Source: an uncultured Bradyrhizobium sp.
GTDB taxonomy: Bacteria > Pseudomonadota > Alphaproteobacteria > Rhizobiales > Xanthobacteraceae
DNA length: 64,000 nucleotides
Direction: 5' to 3'
Assembly (NCBI RefSeq): GCF_936943645.1
Contig: NZ_CAKZJO010000054.1
Location: forward strand, 124,001 to 188,000
This document shows, piece by piece, positions 25,372 through 33,713 of this stretch (positions within the stretch are counted from its first letter, which is position 1; every line of letters begins with the position of its first letter). The translations under genes and the position numbers were made by a program. The notes beneath the pieces are model-generated. The model had not been told where the DNA came from. It saw nothing but the letters and a program-made list of their open reading frames with translations, and did not search any database.

Positions 25372-26079
25372 TCAGGAACCCAGCACATCCGCGAGCCGCA
25401 GTTCGTCGGCGGCGGGATCTTTCAAGAACAGCTCGGCCTCGATCTCGTTCAGATGCGAGAGCATCTGCGCGCGTGCCCTCGCCTTGTCGCGTTCGCGGAT
25501 CGAGGTGACGATCTCGGCGTGATGATCGGTGCCGCAGGCCGGCGTGTCGTGGCGGCGGTAAAGCAGGATGATCAGCGAGGAACGCGCGATCAGCTCCTTG
25601 AGGAAACCGAGATAGATGCTGTGGCCGCTCATCTCGGCGACGAGCTTGTGAAATTCGCCGGAGAGTCGGACCGAAGCCCGCGCATCGCCGCGCCGCTCGG
25701 CCTCGCGCTCCTCGGCAAGATGCCGGCCGAGACGATCGAGCCATGCCGGCGATGCTGCATCGATGGCGTGATCGACGATGGTGGGCTCGATCAGGCGGCG
25801 CGCCTCGAAGACTTCGCGGGCATCGGCCGGCGTCGGGCGCGCGACGAAGGCGCCGCGGTTCTTCTCGATGCTGACGATGCCCTCATGCGCGAGCTGCTGC
25901 AGCGCGGTGCGGACCAGCGTGCGGCTCGCGCCGTAAATCTCGCCGATCTCGTCCTCGCCGAGCTTGGTGCCCGGCAGCAGGCGATGCTCGAGGATTGCGG
26001 CGGTCACCCCCTCCCGGATGCGGCCGACGCGATCGCTCGCATCTGGCACGTCGGATTTGGGGCGGGACTTGGCGGCCAT
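25372..26079 (-). CDS. GntR family regulator, FadR/FCD subfamily
   Basis: The 235-residue product has a winged-helix GntR domain at about 12-78 (VTAAILEHRLLPGTKLGEDE, then SRTLVRTALQQLAHEGIVSI) and an all-helical FCD ligand-binding domain at about 95-225 (EARRLIEP, then EFHKLVAEMSG, and H near GTDHHAEIV) with likely metal-binding His. It is divergent from the ABC importer/racemase operon and probably represses it until its ligand appears. I chose ATG 26079 (MAAKSRPKS); upstream codons to 26160 are not GntR-like. Confidence 0.88.
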   Translation of the reverse strand: MAAKSRPKSDVPDASDRVGRIREGVTAAILEHRLLPGTKLGEDEIGEIYGASRTLVRTALQQLAHEGIVSIEKNRGAFVARPTPADAREVFEARRLIEPTIVDHAIDAASPAWLDRLGRHLAEEREAERRGDARASVRLSGEFHKLVAEMSGHSIYLGFLKELIARSSLIILLYRRHDTPACGTDHHAEIVTSIRERDKARARAQMLSHLNEIEAELFLKDPAADELRLADVLGS

Positions 26080-26131
26080 GGTGCGTGGGCTCGATCGACG
26101 ACGTTCGCTTCGAATGTTAGTCGACGAGCTG

Positions 26132-26162
26132 TATCCAATCACAGGCGAAACTTTATACAATC
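26132..26162. promoter_or_regulatory. direct repeat, possible GntR operator
   Basis: TATCCAATC (26132-26140) and TATACAATC (26154-26162) differ at one base and are 22 bp apart, two helical turns. They lie between the GntR start and the ABC operon start. Assignment to the regulator is inference; GntR sites are usually inverted, which argues against it. Confidence 0.3.
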
Positions 26163-26330
26163 GGCGCCCGTTTTGTGTGCAGGCAATAGTGTGCGCGGCA
26201 GGTAGCCCGATCTCCGGGATTCGATCTAACGATCTGACTCCGCTGCACAGTTCCGGAATTTGGCCTCCGGACGGGCGGTTGGCACGGACCTTGCGGAGAG
26301 AGGCCCAAGCACCGCCTCCCTGGACATGCC

Positions 26331-27317
26331 ATGGCCACTCCCGCCGCCCTCGAACTGGTCGCCGTCACCAAGCGCTACGACACCACGCTGGCGGTCGACA
26401 CCGTCAATCTGAAAATCCCGGCCGGCACCTATTGCTGCCTGCTCGGCCCGTCCGGCTGCGGCAAGACCTCGACCCTGCGCATGATCGCGGGCCACGAGGC
26501 GGTCAGCGAAGGCGACATCATCCTCGGCAACCAGAACGTCACCGATTTGCCGCCGGCCGAGCGCGGCACCGCGATGATGTTCCAGTCCTACGCGCTGTTT
26601 CCGCATCTGTCCGTGATCGACAACGTCGCCTTCGCCCTGAAGATGCGCGGCATCGACAAGCCGACGCGGCACAAGCGCGCCGGCGAATTGCTCGAGCTCG
26701 TCGCGATGAGCCAATATGCAGGCCGCCTGCCCGCGCAACTCTCCGGCGGCCAGCAGCAGCGGGTGGCGCTGGCGCGCGCGCTAATCACCGAGCCGCAGAT
26801 CCTGCTGCTCGACGAGCCGCTGTCGGCGCTCGATCCGTTCCTGCGGGTGAAGATGCGCGGCGAACTGAAGCGTCTGCAGCGCGAGCTCGGCATCAGCTTC
26901 ATCCAGGTCACCCACGGCCAGGAAGAAGCGATGGCGCTCGCCGACCACATCGTGGTGATGAACCAGGGCAAGATCGAGCAGCAGGGCACAGCCCGCGAGA
27001 TCTTCCACCACCCCCGCACCGAATTCGTGGCGCGCTTCATCGGCGGCCACAACGTGCTCAGCGACGCCGGCAACCTCATCGCCGTGCGCGCCGATCAGCT
27101 CGGCATCGTGCCGTTCGCTGACGGCGCGTTCGGCGCGCCGGCGCTGCTGACCCAGACCGAGTACCAGGGCTCCTACATCGCCGTCTCGCTCACGCTGGAC
27201 GACGGCACCGCCCTGTTCTCCCACGTTCCCGAGGCCGCGTTCGACGTCCACCCGTTCCGTCCGGGCGATCGCGTGCTGGCCACCTGGGACCCCGCCAAGG
27301 CGCAACGCCTGCAATAG
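26331..27317 (+). CDS. ABC transporter ATP-binding protein, PotA-like
   Basis: This 328-residue ATPase carries Walker A GPSGCGKTS (near 40), the Q-loop in MMFQSYALF, signature LSGGQQQR, Walker B ILLLDEP, and the H-loop in QVTHGQEEA. A C-terminal TOBE-type regulatory domain follows (about 245-328). It opens the five-gene operon and should energise the two permeases. The family is that of spermidine/putrescine and iron-type importers; the actual ligand is unknown and may be a hydantoin, ureide or amino-acid derivative, given the racemase at the end of the operon. Confidence 0.92.
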   Translation: MATPAALELVAVTKRYDTTLAVDTVNLKIPAGTYCCLLGPSGCGKTSTLRMIAGHEAVSEGDIILGNQNVTDLPPAERGTAMMFQSYALFPHLSVIDNVAFALKMRGIDKPTRHKRAGELLELVAMSQYAGRLPAQLSGGQQQRVALARALITEPQILLLDEPLSALDPFLRVKMRGELKRLQRELGISFIQVTHGQEEAMALADHIVVMNQGKIEQQGTAREIFHHPRTEFVARFIGGHNVLSDAGNLIAVRADQLGIVPFADGAFGAPALLTQTEYQGSYIAVSLTLDDGTALFSHVPEAAFDVHPFRPGDRVLATWDPAKAQRLQ

Positions 27318-27360
27318 CGCCGATCGATCACTGGAAATGCGCAACAGAGGAGTGACTGAC

Positions 27361-28650
27361 ATGAGCAAGATCACTGGGACGAAGGGCGTCAGCCGCCGCA
27401 CGCTGCTCAAAGGCACAGCCGGTCTCGCCGGCCTTGCCGCCGGCTCCGGCGCCATCACCGGTTTTCCCTATGTGAAGTCGGCCGACGCAAAGGTGCTGCG
27501 CTATCTCGGCACCGCCGTGAACGAGGGCGACGACATCTCCAAGCAGTGTCTGAAGGACACCGGCATCAAGATCGAATACATCACCGCGACCACTGACGAC
27601 GTCACCAAGCGCGTGATGACCCAGCCAAACTCCTTCGACGTGCTCGACACCGAATATTTCTCGCTGAAGAAGATCGTTCCGTCGGGCAACATCCTTGCGC
27701 TCGATGCGAAGAAGATCAAGGAATTCGACAACATTACGCCCGTCTTCACCAAGGGCGAGACGCCCGGCGGCAAGAAGATCGGCGGCCAGGGCACCGCGCC
27801 GTGGAAGGTGCTCTACCTCGAAGGCAAGGATTCCAAGAAGTTCGCGACGTCGGCGACCGAGTTCGTCACGCTGATCCCGACCGTCTACAACGCCGACACG
27901 CTCGGCATCCGCCCCGACCTGATCAAGCGTCCGATCAGCTCCTGGTCCGAGCTGCTCAATCCCGAATTCAAGGGCAAGGCTTCGATCCTCAACATCCCCT
28001 CGATCGGCATCATGGATGCCGCGATGGTCGTTGAAGCCACCGGCAAGCACAAATATGCCGACAAGGGCAACATGACCAGGGAAGAGATCGATCTCACCAT
28101 GAAGGTGATGACCGAAGCCAAGAAGGCCGGCCAGTTCCGCGCGTTCTGGAAAGACTTCAACGAGAGCGTCAACCTGATGGCGTCAGGTGAAACTGTCATC
28201 CAATCGATGTGGTCGCCGGCGGTGACGAAGGTGCGCTCGATGGGCATCGCCTGCATCTTCCAGCCGCTGAAGGAAGGCTACCGCTCCTGGGCGTCGGGCT
28301 TCTGTGTCTCCAAGGGCGTGTCTGGCGCGAAGCTCGACTGGGCCTACGAGTTCGTCAACTGGTTTCTATCAGGCTATGCCGGCGCTTATCTCAACCGCCA
28401 GGGCTATTACTCCGCCGTGCTCTCCACCGCGAAGGCGCATATGGAGCCCTACGAGTGGGCCTACTGGATGGAAGGCAAGCCCGCCGAGAAGGACATCAAG
28501 GCGCCCGACGGCTCGCTGCTGGAGAAGGCCGGCGCGGTGCGCGACGGCGGCTCCTATGAGGACCGCATGGGCGGCGTCGCCTGCTGGAACGCGGTGATGG
28601 ACGAGAATGACTACATGGTCCGCAAATGGAATGAGTTCATCGCGGCGTAA
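27361..28650 (+). CDS. ABC substrate-binding protein with Tat signal
   Basis: The 429-residue protein starts with a twin-arginine motif SRRTLLKG (Arg12-Arg13), then a hydrophobic stretch and an AG/GSG-rich cleavage region near residue 35-45. The mature part is a periplasmic binding protein of the PotD/iron type. Export by Tat implies folding, perhaps with a ligand, in the cytoplasm. AGAGGAGTG precedes the ATG. It is the second gene of the operon, 43 bp from the ATPase. Confidence 0.92.
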   Translation: MSKITGTKGVSRRTLLKGTAGLAGLAAGSGAITGFPYVKSADAKVLRYLGTAVNEGDDISKQCLKDTGIKIEYITATTDDVTKRVMTQPNSFDVLDTEYFSLKKIVPSGNILALDAKKIKEFDNITPVFTKGETPGGKKIGGQGTAPWKVLYLEGKDSKKFATSATEFVTLIPTVYNADTLGIRPDLIKRPISSWSELLNPEFKGKASILNIPSIGIMDAAMVVEATGKHKYADKGNMTREEIDLTMKVMTEAKKAGQFRAFWKDFNESVNLMASGETVIQSMWSPAVTKVRSMGIACIFQPLKEGYRSWASGFCVSKGVSGAKLDWAYEFVNWFLSGYAGAYLNRQGYYSAVLSTAKAHMEPYEWAYWMEGKPAEKDIKAPDGSLLEKAGAVRDGGSYEDRMGGVACWNAVMDENDYMVRKWNEFIAA

Positions 28651-28655
28651 CGCGG

Positions 28656-29609
28656 ATGTCGGAAGAAGTCCTGCAACAGGCATCCCCGGGCTTGATCCCG
28701 GGGTCAGGCACGGTGCGCGCGGCCAAGCCGACGCGCCTGTCGCCGTCGTTCATCTCCTGGCTTCAGGCCGGGCCGATGATGCTGGTGTTTCTCGCCTTCT
28801 TCCTCATTCCGCTCGTCTTCGTCGTCATCGTCTCGTTCTGGGACTACAACGAGTACCAGTTGCTGCCGGCGTTCTCCGGCCGCGGCTACACCGACACATT
28901 CGAGGGCTGCATCGCGCAGCTCCCCGATCTCTGCACCATCGGCAAGACCTATCTGAAGACCCTCAAACTCTGCTTCATGGTCTGGGGGATCACGCTGTTC
29001 ATCGGCTTCTGGGTCGCCTATTTCCTCGCCTTCCACGTCAGGTCCAAGACCTGGCAGATGGGATTGTCGCTGCTCTGCACGATCCCGTTCTGGACCTCCA
29101 ACGTGATCCGCATGATCGCCTGGATTCCGCTGCTCGGCCGCAACGGCCTCGTGAACTCAGGCCTGATCAAGACGGGCCTGATCAACCATCCCGTCGAATG
29201 GCTGCTGTTCTCCGAATTCTCCGTGGTGCTGGCCTTGGTGCACCTCTTCACCTTCTTCATGGTGGTGCCGATCTTCAATTCGATGATCCGCATCGACAAG
29301 TCGCTGATCGAGGCCGCCTATGACGCCGGCGCCACCGGCTTCCAGACACTGGTCAACGTCATCATTCCCTTGGCCAAGCCCGGCATCGTGATCGGCTCGA
29401 TCTTCGTCATTACCATCGTGATGGGCGACTTCATCACCATCGGCGTGATGGGCGGACAGCAGATCGCGGCCGCCGGCAAGATCATCGAAACGCGGGTCAA
29501 TGCGCTGCAATTCCCGGCTGCTGCCGCCAACGCGGTGATCCTGCTCGTCATCACCTTCCTGATCATCACCATGATGTCGCGCATCGTGGACATCAAGAAG
29601 GAGCTCTAG
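28656..29609 (+). CDS. ABC transporter permease, PotB-like
   Basis: This 317-residue inner-membrane protein has six helices and the EAA loop EAAYDAGATGFQTLVNVIIP, which docks to the ATPase. The ATG at 28656 lies five bases after the binding-protein stop, but the first 20 codons encode a palindromic repeat (28684-28703), so the true start may be GTG at 28713 (VRAAKPTRLSP), which leaves a normal permease N-terminus. Function: one half of the channel of the importer. Confidence 0.9.
   Translation: MSEEVLQQASPGLIPGSGTVRAAKPTRLSPSFISWLQAGPMMLVFLAFFLIPLVFVVIVSFWDYNEYQLLPAFSGRGYTDTFEGCIAQLPDLCTIGKTYLKTLKLCFMVWGITLFIGFWVAYFLAFHVRSKTWQMGLSLLCTIPFWTSNVIRMIAWIPLLGRNGLVNSGLIKTGLINHPVEWLLFSEFSVVLALVHLFTFFMVVPIFNSMIRIDKSLIEAAYDAGATGFQTLVNVIIPLAKPGIVIGSIFVITIVMGDFITIGVMGGQQIAAAGKIIETRVNALQFPAAAANAVILLVITFLIITMMSRIVDIKKEL
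28684..28703. repeat. hairpin repeat between binding protein and permease
   Basis: CCCCGGG (28684-28690) and CCCGGGG (28697-28703) pair perfectly around CTTGAT. The hairpin lies 34 bp after the binding-protein stop and inside the 5' part of the permease frame. Its core resembles the hairpin at 4371-4387. It may stabilise the upstream part of the operon message. Confidence 0.75.
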
Positions 29610-29612
29610 AGC

Positions 29613-30491
29613 ATGAAGGAAGGACGCCCGCGGTCGTTCTACGTGCTCGCGATCTTCTTCGCGGCCTATGTGCTGTTTCTCTACGGTCCGATGATCGCGA
29701 TCTACGTGCTGTCGTTCCAGGGGCCGCAGGGCGGACTCACCTTCCCGATGAACGGCGTCTCCACATTCTGGATCGCAAAGCTGTTCCAGGGCACCGGCAT
29801 CGTCGATCTCGGCGCAGCCTTCCGCCGCTCACTGCTGCTCGGCGTGATCGTGATGATTGTCACCGTCGTGCTGTCGGTCGCCGCCGGCATGGCGTTCCGC
29901 CGCAAGTTCAGGGCGCAGAGCATCCTGTTTTATTCGGCGATCGCGAGCCTCATCGTTCCTTCGATCATCACCTCGCTCGGCATCTCGCTGGAATTCCGTA
30001 TCATCGACGATCTGATCAAGGCGCATTGGAACGAGAATTTCGAGACGTCGATGGGCCTGCTCACCTCGGGGCTCGGCGCGCATCTGACCTGGACGCTGCC
30101 GTTCGGGCTTCTGATCATGTTCGCGATCTTCAACCGCTTCGATCCCAGGCTGGAAGAAGCCGCGCGCGATTTCGGCGCGACGCCCTGGCAGACCTTCCGT
30201 CATGTCGTGCTGCCGATCATCCTGCCCTCGGTGATCGGCATCGGCCTGTTCGGCTTCACGCTGTCCTGGGACGAGCTCGCCCGCTCCAGCCAGGCGATCG
30301 GCGCGGTGAATACATTGCCCCTCGATCTTCAAGGCCTCACCACCACGGTGACGAACCCTGATATTTATGCGCTCGGCACGGTGATCTCGGCGGTGTCGTT
30401 CACGGTGATCACGCTTGCGCTCGGCACCATCCACATGCTCAACAAGCGGCAGGCGGCCAAAGGATCGGACGCCGGCAAAGGGCTCGTCTGA
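29613..30491 (+). CDS. ABC transporter permease, PotC-like
   Basis: This 292-residue membrane protein has six helices and the EAA motif EEAARDFGATPWQTFRHVVLP. It follows the first permease by three bases and is the second half of the channel. The stop is six bases before the racemase start, which supports one transcription unit. Confidence 0.92.
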   Translation: MKEGRPRSFYVLAIFFAAYVLFLYGPMIAIYVLSFQGPQGGLTFPMNGVSTFWIAKLFQGTGIVDLGAAFRRSLLLGVIVMIVTVVLSVAAGMAFRRKFRAQSILFYSAIASLIVPSIITSLGISLEFRIIDDLIKAHWNENFETSMGLLTSGLGAHLTWTLPFGLLIMFAIFNRFDPRLEEAARDFGATPWQTFRHVVLPIILPSVIGIGLFGFTLSWDELARSSQAIGAVNTLPLDLQGLTTTVTNPDIYALGTVISAVSFTVITLALGTIHMLNKRQAAKGSDAGKGLV

Positions 30492-30496
30492 TCGCG

Positions 30497-31228
30497 ATGC
30501 GACTGCACATCGTCAATCCCAACACCACCGCGTCCATGACGGCGAAGATCGCCGCTGCGGCGCGCACAGTTGCGCTGCCCGGCACCGTGATCGACGCGCG
30601 GCAGCCGGCGATGGGCCCGGTCTCGATCGAGGGATTTTACGACGAAGCCTTCGCCGTGCCCGGCATGCTCGGCTGCATCCGCGAGGCGGACCGCGACGGT
30701 GCCGAGGCGCACATCATCGCCTGCTTCGACGACACCGGTCTCGATGCCGCGCGCGCGGTCGCAAAGGCCCCCGTGATCGGCATCGGTGAAGCCGGCTTCC
30801 ACATGGCGAGCCTGATCGCCGCGCGCTTCGCCGTGGTGACGACGCTCGGTGTCTCCATCGTGCCGATCGAGCACAATTTACGAAAATACGGCCTCGCCGA
30901 TCGCTGCGCCCGCGTCCGCGCCGCCGATGTCCCGGTGCTGGCGCTGGAACAGCGCATCGCCGAGGCGCTCGGCAAGATCTCCACGGAGATCACGGCCGCG
31001 ATCCGCGACGACCGCGCGGAGGCCATCGTGCTCGGCTGCGCCGGCATGGCCGATCTCGCCAGCGAGCTCGCCGCCACCCACGGCCTGCCGGTGATCGACG
31101 GCGTCGCTTCTGCTGTGACGCTGGCGGAATCTCTGGTCCGGCTGGGGCTGAAGACGTCGCGGCTGGGGCCCTATGCGGCGCCGCGCGCCAAGGCCTATGC
31201 AGGGCCGTTCTCGCAGTTCGAGCCGTAG
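30497..31228 (+). CDS. Asp/Glu/hydantoin racemase family protein
   Basis: This 243-residue protein has the racemase fold with two catalytic Cys. They are Cys76 in HIIACFDDTG and Cys181 in VLGCAGM. From memory, rhizobial hydantoin racemases use Cys at the same two positions, which supports a hydantoin or amino-acid epimerase here. It closes the transporter operon with a six-base gap, so it likely processes the imported ligand in the cytoplasm. Exact substrate (5-substituted hydantoin, allantoin or a D-amino acid) is unproven. Confidence 0.85.
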   Translation: MRLHIVNPNTTASMTAKIAAAARTVALPGTVIDARQPAMGPVSIEGFYDEAFAVPGMLGCIREADRDGAEAHIIACFDDTGLDAARAVAKAPVIGIGEAGFHMASLIAARFAVVTTLGVSIVPIEHNLRKYGLADRCARVRAADVPVLALEQRIAEALGKISTEITAAIRDDRAEAIVLGCAGMADLASELAATHGLPVIDGVASAVTLAESLVRLGLKTSRLGPYAAPRAKAYAGPFSQFEP

Positions 31229-31260
31229 GCTCGGAGCCGTCCGGGGCGTATGAACAGCTT

Positions 31261-31295
31261 GCGGCCGGTGACCTCCGATGAGGCTCGCCGGCCGC
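31261..31295. terminator. possible hairpin between convergent genes
   Basis: GCGGCCGG (31261-31268) and CCGGCCGC (31288-31295) pair perfectly with a 19-nt loop, between the racemase stop at 31228 and the catalase stop at 31326. No T-run, so only a weak candidate. Confidence 0.35.
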
Positions 31296-31325
31296 CGATG
31301 GCTGGTTCGCGAAATCCAGATCGCG

Positions 31326-32597
31326 CTACTCCGTTTGCTCCACCGCCGCCGGCATCTTCGCCACCGACATCAGGGATCGCGAGACCTGGTTGAGCAACTG
31401 ATCCGCATTCTCCTCCTCCGCCAGCGACTTTGACAGCAAGGCGACGATGGCGCTGTGGCGCAGCTGCTGGGCGAGGTTGCGCGCGGTGGTGTAGCCGGCG
31501 ATCTCGTAATGCTCGACGCGCTGTGCCGCGCCGATCAAGGCGAGATCGGCGGCCGCATCTTCCTTTTTTTCGCTCTCCTCGATGATCTCCTGCCCTTCCT
31601 CGACGAGGCCCATCATGCCCCTGCAGGGCTTGGCCCGCGCAGTCTTGCCGAGCATTTCGAAGCATTCGTTGATGCGCTCGATCTGGGCCTCGGTCTCGGC
31701 GAGATGCAGCTCGAACAGCTCGCGCAATTGATCGAAGCGCGCCGCCTCCGCCATTTTCGGCAGCGCTTTTGTCAGTTGCTTCTCGGCGTGAAGGATATCG
31801 CGAAGCTCGTCGAACAGGAGATCGCCGAGCCCGGTCTCGTCCACGGGCGGAGAGCTCTCGGTCACGATGGCGCTCGCCGGCCCGGGTTCACCGGCCTGGA
31901 TTGCAGGCGATTCCGTGAAGACCCAGTCGCCGCCCTCGTTCCAGGGGCCGCGGGTGTCGATCTCGCCGTGGTCGCCGGCACCCGTCGAATCGTTGAAGAA
32001 CTGGTCGACCAGACCCGGCGTCGGCGCGAGGCGGCCGATACTGAAGGCAGGCTTTTCCATGCTTTCAAGCGCCAGCGCAAACGCCTTCATATGGGTGATC
32101 TCGCGCGTCATCAGGAACTGCAGCGCGTCCTTGGTGCCAGCGTCGTCGCAGAAATTGATCAGCCGCTCGTAGACGATCTTGGCACGCGCTTCCGCAGCGA
32201 TATTGCTGCGCAGATCGACATCCAGCTCCCCGGTGATCTTCAGATAGTCGGCAGTCCAGGCATTGCCCTGCGAATTGAACAGATTGACGCCGCCGCCTCC
32301 CGCGATCGCGATCAGCGGATCGGCTTCGGCCGCCTGACGGTCGAATTTCGACGGCTTCAAATGCATGCGCGCCAAAGTGCCGACGACTTCAAGATGGCTC
32401 AGCTCTTCCGTGCCGATGTCCATCAACAGATCCTTGCGGTCAGGGTCTTCGCAGTTGAGGCCCTGAATTGAGTATTGCATGGCGGCCGCCAGCTCGCCGT
32501 TGGCGCCGCCGAACTGCTCGAGCAGCATGTTGCCGAAGCGAGGGTCCGGCTCGTCGACGCGAACGGTGAACATCAGTTTCTTGACGTGGTGATACAT
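31326..32597 (-). CDS. manganese catalase fused to a YciE/YciF (DUF892) ferritin-like domain
   Basis: The 423-residue protein has an N-terminal non-haem Mn catalase at about 1-235. Metal ligands are Glu in GANGELAAAMQY, Glu and His in GTEELSHLE, Glu in AAEARAKIVYE, and Glu and His in TREITHMKAF. A linker (about 235-262) leads to a DUF892 domain at about 262-405 (ELRDILHAEKQLTKALPKMA). The first part should dismutate hydrogen peroxide; the second is a four-helix stress protein of unknown activity. An EcfG-type promoter lies 40 bp upstream of the ATG. Confidence 0.92.
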   Translation of the reverse strand: MYHHVKKLMFTVRVDEPDPRFGNMLLEQFGGANGELAAAMQYSIQGLNCEDPDRKDLLMDIGTEELSHLEVVGTLARMHLKPSKFDRQAAEADPLIAIAGGGGVNLFNSQGNAWTADYLKITGELDVDLRSNIAAEARAKIVYERLINFCDDAGTKDALQFLMTREITHMKAFALALESMEKPAFSIGRLAPTPGLVDQFFNDSTGAGDHGEIDTRGPWNEGGDWVFTESPAIQAGEPGPASAIVTESSPPVDETGLGDLLFDELRDILHAEKQLTKALPKMAEAARFDQLRELFELHLAETEAQIERINECFEMLGKTARAKPCRGMMGLVEEGQEIIEESEKKEDAAADLALIGAAQRVEHYEIAGYTTARNLAQQLRHSAIVALLSKSLAEEENADQLLNQVSRSLMSVAKMPAAVEQTE

Positions 32598-33020
32598 AGG
32601 GAAGAGGCCTCGGGCTTGGGGACGGATCGATTCCCGAACAAGCGCGCGTTGTGGTTGTTCCTATCGCGATCGAAGAGCCGCATCGTCGCGGCAAGGCGTG
32701 ATGTCTTGCGATTGCGAACGGACGAAGCCGGATCAGATGAAGGACGTTCGACGCGAAGGCGCAGGCGTTGTCGCGTCGCGGAGCGCGGCCGAACCGTCGC
32801 GGGGATACGCATCCGTAGTTTTACGGAGATCAACTTCGATGAGCCGGCCGCCGGGCCGAAAGGACTGGACCGCTTATCTTTTTCCACCCTCAGCCTCTTT
32901 TTGGTCCCAATTGTTGCCGATCAGTAACACTTTCGGGACCCTCCCGGCCGCGCCTTGTTCTGCGTTCCCGTGCTGCCGCTCTTCGCCACTCACCAAGTTT
33001 CAATTTGGGTTTTGTCAGCG
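32598..33020. other. intergenic region upstream of the catalase gene
   Basis: About 420 bp between divergent genes. It holds the EcfG-like promoter of the catalase near 32637-32661. No further gene or RNA is supported; the ORFs present are shadow-like. The plus-strand half has no recognisable promoter. Confidence 0.5.
32637..32661 (-). promoter_or_regulatory. EcfG-like promoter of the catalase gene
   Basis: Reading the minus strand, GGAAC (32661-32657) is followed after exactly 16 bases by TGTT (32640-32637), against a general-stress consensus of GGAAC-N16/17-CGTT. The -10 matches three of four. The ATG is 40 bp downstream. Catalases are well-known members of this regulon; use here is inference. 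Confidence 0.55.
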
Positions 33021-33515
33021 ATGATCGATCTCGCCCAGGACACACCGTCCAACCCCCTGCTTCGCCTTGGCGCCCAGCCGATCGCGCTGACCGCCGCCGC
33101 CCTCCTCCTGCTGATCGCCGGCGTGACCTCGATCGCGATCTGGCGGGCCTATACCGGCGCCTCGCCGGAGCCCGACCGGGTGGTGGCCTCGCGGCAGCTT
33201 CAGGCCCGGACCGCTCAGGCCTCCGAGCAACTGGTCGAGAAGACCAAGGGGCTGGAGGCGACCCAGCAGGAATCGATCGACCAGCTCCAGGTGGTGCAGG
33301 ACCAGCTCCAGACCATGAAGCGGCTGATGGCGGCGCAGCAGGCCGACACCAAGCGCCTGTCCGAACAGGTGGCATCGCTGAACGAATCCATCGACGGCCT
33401 GCGGCAATCGTTTGCCAGCGCACGATCGACCGACGTCGAGACCCCCACGGTTACCCGCAGGAAACCGGTGCGGCATCGCGTCCACGCCAGCGCACGTAAG
33501 CGCTCGCGCGGCTGA
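33021..33515 (+). CDS. membrane-anchored coiled-coil protein of unknown function
   Basis: The 164-residue product has one membrane helix at about 22-43 (ALTAAALLLLIAGVTSIAIW), a coiled-coil of Gln/Leu/Glu-rich heptads at about 58-130 (QLQVVQDQLQTMKRLMAAQQ), and a very basic C-terminus (RRKPVRHRVHASARKRSRG). Its orientation is probably type II with the coiled coil outside, or cytoplasmic if inverted. I do not recognise a family. ATG 33021 is chosen because upstream codons (to 32955) lack membrane-protein character. Confidence 0.7.
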   Translation: MIDLAQDTPSNPLLRLGAQPIALTAAALLLLIAGVTSIAIWRAYTGASPEPDRVVASRQLQARTAQASEQLVEKTKGLEATQQESIDQLQVVQDQLQTMKRLMAAQQADTKRLSEQVASLNESIDGLRQSFASARSTDVETPTVTRRKPVRHRVHASARKRSRG

Positions 33516-33546
33516 GCACCTCACAACGGGACTAATTTTTCCGACT

Positions 33547-33562
33547 TGTGAACTGGATCACA
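33547..33562. promoter_or_regulatory. CRP-type palindrome TGTGA-N6-TCACA
   Basis: TGTGAACTGGATCACA matches the CRP/CAP consensus without mismatch. It lies in the gap between the coiled-coil gene (stop 33515) and a minus-strand gene (stop 33714). A TATGAT hexamer follows at 33571-33576. With no gene downstream, the site may control the candidate small RNA. Confidence 0.5.
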
Positions 33563-33582
33563 TTCGTCCGTATGATTCCGCG

Positions 33583-33676
33583 CGATGCTTGCGGCTACCG
33601 GATGGCGTGAGCCGATTTCAATGTCCGGGGCTGGCAAGGTCGTTGACGGTATACTGCGTCAACGGCCTTGTTTTTT
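33583..33676 (+). ncRNA. candidate small RNA of about 95 nt
   Basis: The gap holds in order a CRP-type palindrome (33547-33562), a TATGAT -10 (33571-33576), a 5-bp stem CGGCT (33592-33596)/AGCCG (33610-33614), and an intrinsic terminator (33636-33676). Transcription would begin near 33583. The -35 is weak: TTGTGA at 33546-33551 with a long 19-nt spacer. The alternative is that the terminator simply ends the coiled-coil gene 120 bp upstream. No known rhizobial RNA family was recognised. Confidence 0.4.
33636..33676 (+). terminator. Rho-independent terminator
   Basis: AAGGTCGTTGACG (33636-33648) pairs with CGTCAACGGCCTT (33657-33669) with one G-U pair over 13 bp, followed by T6 at 33671-33676. 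It is orientated on the plus strand. Confidence 0.9.
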
Positions 33677-33713
33677 GGTCGGTCAGCCTCGCGCCAAGGC
33701 GCATTTCAAGGCG

